Below, one piece after another: positions 36,643-48,130 of a DNA stretch of 64,000 nucleotides; the stretch's first letter is position 1, and the number at the start of each line of letters is the position of its first letter. Made by a program: the position numbers and the translations under genes. The notes under the pieces are model-generated. The model searched no databases and was not told the DNA's origin. It was given only the letters and a program-made list of their open reading frames with translations. The stretch is from Gymnopus androsaceus JB14 (lineage: Eukaryota; Basidiomycota; Agaricomycetes; Agaricales; Omphalotaceae): positions 88,055 to 152,054 of the forward strand of contig ML769385.1 of NCBI GenBank assembly GCA_009733575.1, in the 5' to 3' direction.

Positions 36643-39027
36643 ATGACTTCAACTCCTCGAGAAATAGGCACTCTCATCGTCGTCGTACTAAAGGCCGTGT
36701 GTATCCCTCAGTAATCGCTGCCCTGAACAGCACTAATAAAGTCCTTCTAGAATCATCTACCAAACAAGAGGCACATAGGCAAGCAGGATCCCTACTGCGC
36801 CATCACCCTCAATGGCCAAACTCGACGAACCAAAGCGATCAAAAAAGGCGGTCAGCATCCAGAATGGGACGAAGAAATCCGATTCCAGGTCTACGAAGAT
36901 GACGAGAATCTTCCGCAACCAGACCAACATGGAACTCCGCCGCCATTACCGCCAAAGAGTAATAAAATTACAGCAATAAAGGGAGGAATGTTCATGAAAG
37001 TAGCTTGTTATGCAGACGATGCTCGGGAACCTGATCTCATAGGCGATGGACTTGTCGATCTCACAGAAGTTCATAACCAAAGGCGAATCAGACGGTGCGT
37101 TAAATAAACTTTGACTCAAATAACGATTGCTTAAGCCTTATTGTCTACCAGAATGGTACACTCTGAACCTACAAAGATAGGTTTGCGGGCAAAGTCTACC
37201 TCGAAATGACGCTCTATTCGAATGTCAGTCCTTTTTCCCAGTCTTGCTGCGCTGATCCTAATCCAGTGTCCATAGGAACCCGAGCCTCCGAAGAAGAAGA
37301 AGGCTTCAACGCTTCCCGCCAGTGCAGAATACATTGGACCGGGTGTATTTGTAGAGGAGGGCGGACAGTCGAATCGGATCGTTTCCGGGAGCGTGATTCA
37401 GGACCATAGTCGCCGACAATCAGACTCGTATTCATTACGACCATCCTCTTCACTTGCCCAACTCGATCTTTATCAGGCGCCCTACGAAAACCAGGCTATG
37501 GATTCCCTAGCGAATAATTTCGGAGAGTTTGGTATAACAAATGGTAGAAGACGAGAGACTCTTCCTGTGAGTTGAATCATACCTGTTCAATCCTCAAGCC
37601 TGACGGTTTATCTTCTAGTCATCGATCAGCAGCTATAGGCCAGCCTCTTCGGCAGGATTTTCAACAATCTCTTCCCAATCATCGTACAATTCCCAATCAT
37701 CCTTGTACGATTCTTCTGGGAGCATATATAGGCCTGACGACCTTCCTGCTCAGTTACCCTACCCAGGGTGACCAACCTTCGAGCTATCGTCCTCCCCCGC
37801 CTGTTCGCAAAGGCAGGTATAGTATTCCGGCCTCATCGTCAGGCTTTATGCCTCTTTCAACATCAGCCTCTACATTGACCAGCTCTGCATCATCTGTGTT
37901 CAATATGCCACACGTTACAGGTGGTTACGGGCCTCCACTTTCTCATACGCCAGCTCCGTACAACCCTCCCTCTGTGATGTATGATGCAGGAGGCTATTCT
38001 GCCCCTTCACACACACCTCTTCCTTCTACTGGAGCATCGTCGATACAAGGTGACTATCATCCAGCACCCTCGCAGACACCCTTCCCTACATCGTATTCTA
38101 ACCTATCCCACTCACTCTCCTTCGAAAACGGGTCGTCTCTGCATCCACATTCAGAATCTTACCCATATTCTCATCATGGATCAGCATCAGCGCCTCCTCC
38201 TCAACTAGCTCCATCTCAACCAGAGTCTCATCCAGTACCTTCGCAGACACCGTTTCCCACATCGTATTCCAACCTATCTCATTCACAATCCTTCGAAAAC
38301 GGGTCGTCTCTGCATCCACATCCAGAATCTTATCCATATCCTCATCATGGATCAGTATCCGCACCTCCGCCTCAGCTAGCTCCTTCCCAACATCCATCCT
38401 CAGTACCAATTTCATCCCAATCAACCCCTCCTGAAGGGTATCCGGGATATAACACGGGTAGTTCTTCCCGTGACAATCTTTCTTCGAGTACTGGTCCAGG
38501 AGGTTCCAGACCTCTTCCTCCCCAACCACAGGGCTTTGTACAAGCCCCACCACTTACCGTTGAACCAACAGCAGTCTTATGGCGCGTACAACAACTCGTA
38601 TATGGCGTCTTCCGGACAGCCAGGCGTTAACGGGTTCCCTTCGGTGCCTCCTCCTCCTCCCATACTTCCTCCACGATCACAGAGCCCTCTACCTCTACAC
38701 GGCTCTCCTCAGTCTCGCTTTAACCCTGAAAATCAATATACGGCCGCACCGCCATCCACGACCTTATCTGTACCTCCTCCACCACAGCATACTCCTCACC
38801 GACGCGCAAGTCTACCCCAACCTCCCATGCAAGCTAGTGCGTTATATCCTTCACTACCCTCGCTTCCTGCGCCTCCTCCCATCTCTGATTTCCAAGGGAT
38901 ACCGCCGCCGCCGCCAATACAATCTCACGTCCAATCCTTCTACCCGGGACCTCCTCCTAGACCCCCCACACAACCTGCGTACTATGTCGATTCAACGGTA
39001 CAGCCCCACAATGTTTATCCAGGTTAA
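36643..39027 (+). CDS. C2-domain cytokinesis protein, Fic1/Inn1 homolog
   Basis: Links the actomyosin ring to membrane and septum formation. The N-terminal C2 domain reads MTSTPREIGTLIVVVLKA, NHLPNKRHIGKQDPYCAITL, RTKAIKKGGQHPEWDEEIRF, CYADDAREPDLIGDGLVDLT and EWYTLN with KVYLEM, as in fungal ingression proteins. The long Pro/Ser-rich tail has many PxxP and polyproline motifs (SVPPPPPILPPRSQSP, IPPPPPIQS) suited to SH3 partners such as Cdc15/Hof1; that partner is known for yeast homologs and inferred here. The tail contains a two-fold repeat of about 58 residues. Frame changes are needed near 37072, at 37173-37175, at 37762-37764 and near 38545-38560, each one base, mostly in short runs. Confidence 0.8.
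38053..38400 (+). repeat. Two 174-bp coding repeats in the Fic1/Inn1 tail
   Basis: Two adjacent copies, each starting with PSQTPFPTSYSNLSHS, then SFENGSSLHPH and ending SAPPPQLAPSQ. They differ at only a few positions, so the duplication is recent. The unit is a multiple of three, keeping frame. Confidence 0.85.
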
Positions 39028-39205
39028 TACGTGGTTTTTTGCATTATGGACTGATTTCTTCTCACTCAAGTACTCACTGACCATACATACATACATACAT
39101 AGCGCTTGTTATACGCACGACCACAATTTCATTGTATTACCTAGATTGATTCACTACTCTACCCACAACTATAATTTAAATGTTATTGGATACGTTGGCT
39201 GGATA

Positions 39206-39740
39206 TCACTGCTCATTGGACGCTCTCCATTTTGCGATTTCGGTCTCGGTGGGTATGATGCCTCGTTTCGAAAGTTCTAGTCGAGCCACTCTTCGCATGT
39301 CGTTTTCTTCAATCCGGCGTTGTGTTTCATGTGCTAATAGAGCTCTCTCTGCACCGAATACTAACCCGACTAGGCAAACTAGAATGACCTTTAATAATAC
39401 AATTTGCACGAGCCAGGAGAATGCGAGTACGCACAACCCGAGACCAAGAATCCTTTGAACGCAAGTCTTTGACGACTGTCGGAAAGTGTAAGCAGACAGA
39501 AATAGTCCCACTAGAAAGTTCCGCACCGAAAAGCAGGCCATGTATAATGCGCAACGATAGATAAACCCACTCCAATTGCCGTTGATCTTGCAGCTCCCTA
39601 TGTAGATAAATATTGGTGGATGCAGCTTGTGTGTGTGTGTATTACTAGGACACTACCTTGAACCCGGCTTTGACCTGTATATTGTAAGCTCTTTCTACAT
39701 CTTCCTCGCGACGAGTGCGAGTCGCGAGACTAGTCGACAT
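39206..39740 (-). CDS. Small conserved membrane protein, function unknown
   Basis: Exons join cleanly: MSTSLATRTRREEDVERAYN and IQVKAGFK, then GAARSTAIGVGLSIVAHYTW with PAFR, then RQRLAFKGFLVS, then VGLVFGAERALLAHETQRR and RRVARLELSKRGIIPTETEI with AKWRASNEQ. Two hydrophobic helices are separated by a short basic loop; the C-terminal half is a charged helix. The layout, with two short spans and a basic loop, recalls HIG1-type mitochondrial proteins, but the motif was not confirmed and I assign no function. Using the ATG further upstream (39896) would add a stretch that does not resemble the rest. Confidence 0.6.
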
Positions 39741-41501
39741 TGACTTCGGAGTGGAAGAGGAAGTTGACGCCGGATGATGCAATAAGCCAGATAAGATAAG
39801 TACGTAAGCGCTCTCTGCTATCGTGCACTTCTTGAAGAACGCTTCTTGAACAGACGAACGTAGTGAGTACGTAACTTTAAACAAGGTTTTATGCAACTGA
39901 CAGTATGAGGTAACAGAAAATGCGCAGGTAGAAAATAGATTTCAATGTTGTTCAGCCGATGTTCAGCTGCCCAGCTTTTCACGGTGACGCTACTTACTGC
40001 ATACTCAGATAAGCTATGCTAAGCTATGCAAGCGAGTCGACTCCAGAACTGACCGGGATCGTTCGAGACGATAGTAAGTAACCTTGAAAGTCTGGGACCT
40101 AGTAGTAGAAACACACCAGGACAGGCCTAATCCGAAGAGCACGCAGAGGTTAAAATGCTTCTAGTCTCCGATTGTCTGTCCGTAATGATGCAGCACTTCA
40201 CAGAGTTCTGAAGATCATCGATTTTTTTGCAGTATGAGGCTTCCCAATACAAAGACGTTTCCCCAATAATCTCCCGAGAAAAACACTACGTTGACCTGAA
40301 TGTACCTCACAAGAGATGCTGTAAGACGGAAAACATCGTACCTGCATTTCGAAGTGGGAAAACAGGATGATAGGAGAGTTCACTGAATTAGTCAACAGGG
40401 AAAAGCGCCATCCTCTGGAACCCGTGCGTGGATTGAGAGCTCCTGATCTCCTTGTCGTTCGCCAGGAACCAATCGTTGGAATCGACCACAAGGTTTAGGT
40501 CTATGCGAGCCTTCCTATCGTATCATGACTGGGGATATGTATCATGAGCTGTAAGGAACCTCGGGTTTGGCATTTTCGGTTTGTATTCCCCAAAACAATT
40601 CGGAGTCTTCGAATGATTGAAAGAACTCGACCTCGATCTATAATAAATAATGATCCATTAGAGTTGCAATATCTGTGGCGGAGGTGGCGTCAATCCAACG
40701 AAAGTGAGGAAACCGAGGGCATATCCATGGAGGCAGGAATACTTCAACACGAGAAAAGCTGGCTAGGAATACTTCTGATATCTGCCACGGGACGCCACAC
40801 GTTCGCCGATTCAATCTTCTATCAGCTTAGAAGCAGGGTACGTCGATGGAAGGAAGCATCCACCAAGCGCAAAAAAAAATCCACACCTGAGAAATATTGA
40901 CCATGATGCATATCACAATACACGAGGAGAAACCAGAAGGAGATACTTGCTCGTTTTTCAACTGGATCAGGTCATGCTGGCCAACCTCGAGTTGTTTTTT
41001 TTTGAAACTCCTCTGAGAAACCACTCGGAAAGTGACATATGTTCAAAGCAGCTGAAAAAGGCGCAAACACTCAAATTTTACTGGCTACTGAGGAAAACGA
41101 ATGCGGATGGTAAGATGTCGGTCCGATTACTTTACCTCGACTCCTACCTTTGAAAGGTTGCTCAAGTATCAAGCTCAATCTTGATTTCTTGAGAAATCTG
41201 ATTCTCTCCATCTTGCAAAGTAGGAGATGCAAGATTTCAAACCCAGCGAAAGCCAAACATCGGAAGGATCATTCCCTACCGCAAGTTTTAGTTCTGCACT
41301 TTGTACATGCGGCCATGAGCTCAAGACCACATAAGCTCATTAGACTCACTAAAAAACGGTTCACTTGGACGGTGGGATTGGAGTTCCGCCATCGATTAAT
41401 TTTGAGATTCTTCACTTCCTTTTGGCACTAACATGATCGCGGAAACAAGGTAGAATTCCATCTAAACGAGGACATCAAGAGGTAGAACTACGCGCTTGGA
41501 A
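39741..41501. other. Unresolved region with scattered short frames
   Basis: No family was recognised. The most protein-like piece is on the plus strand at 40367-40498, where MIGEFTELVNREKRHPLEPV and LRAPDLLVVRQEPIVGIDHK read in one frame. A lysine-rich 118-codon frame follows at 40544-40900 and further pieces at 40947-41153 and 41150-41431. They may be remnants or exons of one rapidly evolving or indel-damaged gene. No start, consistent splice pattern or stop could be fixed. Confidence 0.3.
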
Positions 41502-43554
41502 CTAATCAATGTATCCTCCGAGCTCAACGGCAAAGGCAACTGCAAGCTTGGAAAATTCCAGCATGTGGTCGAAGCTAAATTCATCGGATATATCGATTCG
41601 GCTGTTGCGAGAAAAAAAGAAAACAGTTGAGGCTCGGCGTAAAATTCTCCCAAAAGAAAAACCTACTCGTTTGTCGAATGAATGTTCTTGTTTGAGTTCT
41701 CAAAAGTGCTCTCTGAAAACGAAAAGATCGGATCGTAAAACATTGGAGTGATCCATGTTACAGAAACTTACCTATCGTGAATGTACTGGGATACCCAGCC
41801 TTCCCCCAAGAGGCGCTAGAATAAAGCGGTTAGGGAACTATTTGAATAAATCAAAAAAAAGATTGTTTACTGGTCACTGCAAGCGTATCCACACTTGGTC
41901 TCGACAGATGGAATGTCTAGATACATATCCACCAGCTCGATGTTGAACTTGGTTAGAGCCGGATCCACAAAGTCCATGATTATGCCTATGGAACCAGCAA
42001 TATAGGGGATGCAGCACAAGCTGAAAGATGAACATACCAGCTTCCTCTCTGGTGCCCCGTTTGACCCAAGCAGTCATATCAAACTGGGACATTGCAATTA
42101 CGTTGATTTCTTTCGAAGCATAGTCCTGAGCTACAGCCTGAGGGTAGTTTAGAGGATTTTAGGTCAATATCGAGAAAGGGGAACGGCTTTCCTGACTCCC
42201 AAGCAAGCCTCCTTCCTGAGGAATTCATCAGCTATATACTCGCATAAGATATTAAAAATTTACCTCGGCAGAGTACCAGTGGAATTCAACTGTTCGAACA
42301 GGATGATAATCAGCCGCCAAAAGAGCTCGGTAAGACTCTAGGATTGTGACTGAGCCGGAGCCATCATCTAAGTCGCATTGTCAGTAGGTTATAATGCTAA
42401 CGCGACGTGAATCTACCATCTGCGCCTGGGTGAAATGGTATAGCTAGTTAGTAAATGTAGACAGACACAGAAAACAATATTACCTGGTGCGGGAAGGAAG
42501 GGCCACAAGTTGGTGCTATCCAGATCTTGCATTAATATTGTGGCATATACAAAGACAGGAAGAAAAGAATACCTGTCCTGGTGAGCCCCAATTACAACAA
42601 CCCCGTCGTCAGAGGAAGAAGATCCTTGAATCTGAACAATTATACTATTCTGGCCCCACGAATGCGTGAATTCACGAAATGTGATGAGCTTCTGCAACGA
42701 GGGAGATGCCGTCTCGCTAGTGATCTGTGTGGGTTTGACAATCAGTTAAGCAAAGTTCATGGAAATGGTGATAAAGACCTCGGAGATTTTGGAAAGAAGC
42801 CATTTCTGACTAGCTTTTCCGGTCTGGGGAAAAAAAAATCAGTCAGAAGTACAGGCGTCAAGATTGTCCAATTTACGTCACTGCGGTAATCTGAAAGACA
42901 CAGAATAAGACACAGAATAAGACATGGGAGAGAAATGGAGAAGGGAAAAAAGTCATACATCTTGTGCGGAAACTTGTGAATTTCTCCAAATTTTCCTTGG
43001 GACCTTTCGTGGACAGACTCTCCAATATGGGCGTAACCTATTAAATAAGTAGGTTTCATAGCGAATGGCGTGTCTGGTTTAGCGACGATACCTTCTCTGT
43101 GGCGTTGGGAGATGGGAAAGAAGCTAAAGAGGGGTCTAAACGGTGAGAGCCTTGTATACGAAGGATTGGACGAACATTTGACCCGCAGGGGAGACTGAAT
43201 AGTAATGCCGAGCTCTTGGTTGTCCGTACTGTTGGAGGTGTTAAATGTTAACGGGAACGAGGATGCACGAATGTAATTACATATCGAAGAACTTGAAGCC
43301 TAGCGCCTTCAGTTCAATCTGTTTAAAGACGTTATTTAAGAATGTCGAACTATGGTTTCCGAATGAAACCAGACCTTTCGGCTTTCCGTAACCCATTCAG
43401 GCGCCTGGCCCTCCAGTTGAATGAGCCTTGGGGCATTCAAATCCAGATCAAACCCGTCTTGCACGGAAAGAGGGACTTGCTCAAAGCTATTGGATGGAAT
43501 AGCAATAGAGAGAGCAACGAGAGACAAAAGACTTAGAGTAAGAGAGAGCTTCAT
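41502..43554 (-). CDS. Secreted leucine aminopeptidase (peptidase family M28)
   Basis: Two-zinc aminopeptidase that trims N-terminal residues from peptides outside the cell. [20 protein letters not shown] is a signal peptide, followed by a propeptide region ending in [13 protein letters not shown] and [13 protein letters not shown]. The mature part has [34 protein letters not shown], the zinc motifs [25 protein letters not shown] and CSDHASW, and ends [20 protein letters not shown]. All six expected metal or catalytic positions can be read. The intron after LLGSQ begins with ga where gt is expected, near 42185, suggesting a base error at the splice site. The acceptor before [10 protein letters not shown] is also not fully certain. 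Length and order fit the fungal LAP family. Confidence 0.88.
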
Positions 43555-43688
43555 GGCGGTTGTAGTTCAAGTCGTGTTGCCGCCGCCGTGTTGCCGCTCG
43601 TTCGTGCTGACGTCGACGCGCATGCACGTGGTGTAATACCAGAACCTGCCGGAAAGGACGTAAAACTTACTTTCAACTTCAATCATTA

Positions 43689-44181
43689 ATGTCCAAAACT
43701 GCGAAAGCCAAGGACCAGATTGTGGTACGTTCTTCTTTCTTGCTTCTCATTTGACTCTCAATTTCCCAAAGCGGCTCCTTATCTCTGCAGGGAAAGCAGC
43801 CCCAACACCTCCCGTAGGTCCTGCTTTGGGTGCTCGCGTGGTGTCAAATCCATGGATTTCTGCAAGGAATTCAATGCTAGGACTGCTCACATCGAACCAG
43901 GGGTGCCTACTCCCACTCTCATCACTGTCCGACCAGACCGTTCATTTTCCTTCATCACAAAAACGCCTCCTACATCCTACTTGCTCAAAAAAGTCACCGG
44001 CATCGAAAAAGGTCCCGCAAAGCCTGGTCATGAAGTCCTCGCGACGATTAGTCTCAAGCATGTGTACGAGATTGCGAAAATTAAAGCGACAGATGATCAT
44101 ATGAGCCATCTATCCCTGGAAAACATTGCTAGGATGGTCGTAGGAACCGCGAAGACATTGGGGGTCCAAGTGGTACCCTGA
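43689..44181 (+). CDS. MRPL19: Mitochondrial large-subunit ribosomal protein uL11m
   Basis: Ribosomal protein of the L11 family, part of the GTPase-associated centre of the mitochondrial ribosome. The first exon is MSKTAKAKDQIV; then LLISAGKAAPTPPVGPALGA, KSMDFCKEFNART, TPTLITVRPDRSFSFITKTP, SYLLKKVTGIEKGPAKPG and the end ARMVVGTAKTLGVQVVP. The PPVGPALG and KSMDFCKEFNART blocks are the L11 signature. Between them the frame shifts near 43832-43840 (gctcgcgtggtg). The start is the first ATG, which gives a short basic N-terminus as in fungal homologs. It is divergent from the M28 gene, 134 bp apart. The symbol is the yeast name. Confidence 0.9.
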
Positions 44182-45120
44182 CAGGTAAGTGTGGAATCCT
44201 TTCTCATTTCCAGTTTTACTATTCTTACTATCTACCTTCTTTCATCTTATCATTATGGAATCAGGTTGAATCAGATTTGAGAAACATTCTATTAACTGTC
44301 GGTTGGGTTCACGCTCCCGATCTGTATTCGGAATGACTTTTATCGGTGCGAAAGGTCATTGCATAGGAGCAGCGAACAACAGAAGTTGCGCATATTAAGC
44401 TTCGATTGATTTTCGATCGTTAATGGTCGTTTTACTACATTTTGTATGTATGTACCGGGAACCATCCATTCGTCAGTGCTGATGTTACCTTTTTCGAACG
44501 AAGATCTTTCTTCATCGACCCTTTAGTTCGTATTCGAAATGGTGTAAGTTTCGATGGACTATTCACCATCATATCTACTTTATCTTACCTTTCAGAGGAG
44601 CGTGTCCTCAGCCCCGGATACAAGATCACACGCTTTCTGGCACGAGCCAATAAATCACTCTCGAGTTTCCATAAACGTCAAGTCAAGAATCATATCTTCG
44701 AATACCTCAATTTCCGACGTGTGGCGGAATGTTGCGAGAATTGCTTGAATTCTCGGAATAGCAGGCAGGAAAACGTACTTGAGACCAATGCAACTCGAAC
44801 CTTCGGGCCCTGCCGAGAAATTCTATCGTGCTTGTGTCTTCCGGAGAATAAGGCCAACAACTCGTGTACGATCGAAACTGGTCTGGATTGTATTTCCTGC
44901 TCCAACTTCAACCATGAGTCCCTTTGAAAACACGTTGACTTGCAGCATCTTTATCTTGTCGCGCTTGTTGTCCACGTTTTCGATCATCTCTTTCGCCATC
45001 AGGTGAAAAACCTCTTGGACATTTTACCAATTGGCCTTCGACATATAAAAGTGCGAGAAATGCGTCTCCGACTCTCAACACCTCCACCCTCAATCCTCCA
45101 ACTCATCTCCTCTCAATTAA
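44182..45120. other. Unresolved region, possible short minus-strand gene
   Basis: The minus strand from about 45010 down to 44590 reads LMAKEMIENVDNKRDKIKML, VFSKGLMVEVGAGNTIQTSF and VVGLILRKTQAR, and then, after one in-frame stop, SCIGLKYVFLPAIPRIQAIL, EIEVFEDMILDLTFMETRE and a stop near 44574. The composition is protein-like and the two parts would join with a one-codon or one-base correction. The opposite strand has a 161-codon frame (44442-44927) with less natural composition. No family was recognised on either strand. Confidence 0.35.
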
Positions 45121-45926
45121 ATGGCCGCCTCACCCGATGATATCATGTCTTGGACTAACCAGGACCCACGCGAAAGCCAACTTTTCAACTCTTGGGGTGT
45201 TTTATACCGCTTCCAGGTTGGTTCAAAGTTTTGTGTTTTTCCATCGCGTCGCTGACATTGTATATACCAGACTACTGTGGCGGCCAACGGCACAAGTGTC
45301 ACCACGCTATGGCGCGCCATACGCGCGAATAAGGAGGATCGTGTCGCGAAACTCGAATGGGCTTCAAATGGAGGCTTAGGGCGAGTGGTGATTGGAAAGG
45401 TTAGCCGGCTGCCTCGCTCACTGTGGCAGCCACTAATCACTACTACAGAACACTCTTCCTATGTCTGATCTGGTTAGGACTGATCCTCATGTCTATGTGA
45501 GCTCCATTTGCTTCGGATTCCGGATCTGTACCTATCTCTTCTTAGGGTTCGCGAATATTCAACGGGCCAGATGGACTAACGTACCGCTGGCGACCTGGAA
45601 ACAATGGTGACATCTTGGTGAGCTACTTACGTCCACCGGAGAGAACATTGTGGTAATCGGGATCTAATTTTCGCAGCTTCAAGATGCAAACGGAAACGTA
45701 CTCGCATTCTACCGACCCACGCGCCAGACGCGCTACCAGATAGGCGATGTCTTTGGTGAACTTCATTTTATCCGGTCGGCGGGTTCTGGGACAGTGGTGA
45801 GCAGTCGTCAGATCCTCGGGCCCATGCTCTTCTAATCTAGACTGCGCACAGATGCATCCACCGATCATGGACATCGTAACAGTGACTGCCATGTTGTACA
45901 GATTTTGCCAGCTGTTTAACCTCTAA
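45121..45926 (+). CDS. DUF6593-type fungal protein
   Basis: Six exons join cleanly into about 200 residues: MAASPDDIMSWTNQDPRESQ, LYRFQTTVAANGTSVTTLWR, EDRVAKLEWASNGGLGRVVI, TLPMSDLVRTDPHVYGSRIF, GPDGLTYRWRPGNNGDILLQ, NGNVLAFYRPTRQTRYQIGD and the hydrophobic end DIVTVTAMLYRFCQLF. The YRW core followed by a strand with vA.yh and a hydrophobic C-terminus is typical of this large family of mushroom fungi, whose fold resembles a small beta-barrel. Its function is unknown. A second, more distant relative lies at 59357-60080. Confidence 0.75.
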
Positions 45927-46325
45927 TTCTTATTTTTCTATCGATATTATACCTTAGCAAGTACCTTTTGACGACCTCTCATGTTTTACCATAATTCATG
46001 TACAATATACTTTGCAATACATCCATCTTTTCTGTCGGGTTTCTTTATGCATTTTGTGTCCTACAAATTGTCGTGCGGGATGACTTTATCCCATCTCATC
46101 GATAAGGGAAAGCGAAAAACCATCGGGGCTTTCCTGGTCCTCTCTGCCCAAGTGTGATCAATCGGTATTTTTTTCACGCGGGGGCAGCTGTTTTGTCGAA
46201 CACGATGCAAGATTGTCCCGGAGTACTGAGGTACAATCTTTGAACGACATTGAAAAATTAATATTATCTATGGTCACCGGACCCCCCTCCTGGTAGTTCC
46301 TCGTCATAGTCTCGCCTTGTGCTCA

Positions 46326-47718
46326 TCAAAACCCCTCACCCCGATCCACGATCTCATCCACAGTCCTGATCACCCACTCAGTTCCTTCGTCACTTGAGAG
46401 CCACTTGTCTTCATCGCTCTGATTCTCCACATTACGCGCCTTCAAAAGACCAAAAACGTGGCTTGTGAGCTGAGGAACCACTCGCTCTTCCGAGCGCAAA
46501 CATGCGATTCCGACTACCGATCCCAAAGCCCGACTGAGATTGCCTTGATCAGGATCATCGATACTACTAGCGTCCGAGAAGGCTCGCGTCACTCCGGGTA
46601 ATGGTGATAGGACCGTCCCATAGGCCTGGATGATAAAAGCTAGAATTGGACAAGCCAGATGAAATCAGAAACTTTAACGACACGTTTTCAAGAACAGCCG
46701 GGAGCGCGATTCATGGATCAGATAGGCGGAAAGTCTCCTAAGATCTGGCGATATATGACAAGGTTCAAGCTGATGTGTGCCCGAACAAGGCAATATCGAT
46801 TCAAAACTCCGGTAGAAAACTCACTGATAAAATCTGGATGATAGCTCCCAAGTTTGTCGTGTAGTTTATCTGCATGAGGCGCGTAAATTGAATCCCAAAG
46901 AGCTTTTCCCCGCGCGACGGTTGCTTCTATGTTCTCGGAAGTGGCAACTCTGAAAAGATGAGTTGAGAATTTTCTCATCGGGAAGGAGTGAAAAAGAGTG
47001 ATAAGAATACAATCCTGCAGCCAAGGGATTGAATGCAGACGAAATGAAAGGTGTGCATAGTGTAGTTGCCACGCAAGAGAAACGCACCTTTTCGTCGATT
47101 TGTTTCTCAAGGAAGCCTTTACGTCTTCATCCAGCACTTCATGCAAAGCTGAAAGTGAGAGAATGACCTAGAACACTTCGGTACGACTTCCGGTAGTTTG
47201 AAATAGATGTCTTACCCGAGGTACGCCAACAAAAATAGTACTCTTCAAAGCAGCCTCGCGAATAATAGCTGTTTGATTGACTGCTTCTTGCAAGCTTATG
47301 CTCCGAGAGCTGGCGTTGAGTTCTGGACGGGTCAAGTATCGGTAGAGCTGACCGAAACAAGGCGGGCGGTTGACAGTCAACAGGGTGCAAGCCTGGTTCA
47401 TTTGATGTTTACTCAGTGACAGCACGACTATGAAAGGAACGCGGAACTTACAGCCAGAACCAACCAACCCGTCTCAGCTTTCTTGGACTTTGCATCTAGA
47501 TGGGTTTTCGAAAGGACTTGATGCACTCTGGATAACGGAGGACTCGGTAGAGGGTGTGGATTGCGTAGAGTTAGCAATTGCTTGATTGGGGCCGGAAGAT
47601 GTTTGACCATTTCCTCGGATACTTTATCAAATGAGCTAGAATCAAGCTTAAATAAAGGTTCTAAGTTGCGAAGAAGCGACTTAGATAGAGGAGACGAAGG
47701 ACGAGGAAGACACGTCAA
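46326..47718 (-). CDS. AhpD-like (carboxymuconolactone decarboxylase superfamily) protein
   Basis: The N-terminal exon MTCLPRPSSPLSKSLLRNLE to KKAETGWLVLA is followed by RPELNASSRSISLQEAVNQT with IIREAALKSTIFVGVPR, ILSLSALHEVLDEDVKASLR, ENIEATVARGKALWDSIYAP, HADKLHDKLGSYHPDFI, and a last exon with LSRALGSVVGIACLRSEERV and VPQLTSHVFGLLKAR. The helical EALRxxxxFxGxPR and G-IACLR pattern resembles AhpD-fold proteins of fungi. No CxxC pair, the redox motif of true AhpD, was found, so peroxidase activity is not claimed. Introns are regular and no frame error was found. It converges on the DUF6593 gene. Confidence 0.55.
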
Positions 47719-48130
47719 AGGCTCAAAATATACACCAAGTCACCCGTGTGAGAGAGCATAAACACACCGCGGTTTTATGTCGGCAAAGCTGCCCGTAACT
47801 CCGACTCGCGAGATCGTTCAAGCCTCAAGTTGCGTTCCAAGTTCGCGAAAATGTAGATCAGACTCCCATTATATAGTAGACAGCAGAGGGATGCTCAGCT
47901 CACACTAGCTCTGCACTGGCGTATACTACAAGGAGTACAAGCTAATAGCCCAAAAATGAGGTACAACAACTTTGAAATAAGAGACTACAACACCGGTGTT
48001 GCATGAAGCGGACGGAGAACAAGCTCAGGCAAAAAAGAAGAAAAAAAACAGGAGATGGATAGTGGGTATAAGATATATCGGTGGTGAGGAGTTATAAGTG
48101 AGACGTGTCATTAGAATTGGCTGGCAGCGA
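47719..48130. other. Intergenic, 410 bp
   Basis: It contains the 5' flank of the AhpD-like gene and the 3' flank of the GH128 gene. There is a purine-rich run (aaaaaagaagaaaaaaaac near 48034). Nothing coding is seen. Confidence 0.5.

Noticed and set aside
39086..39104. catacatacatacata microsatellite after the Fic1/Inn1 stop
   Set aside because: A simple tetranucleotide run in a 3' UTR; noted but of no special interest.
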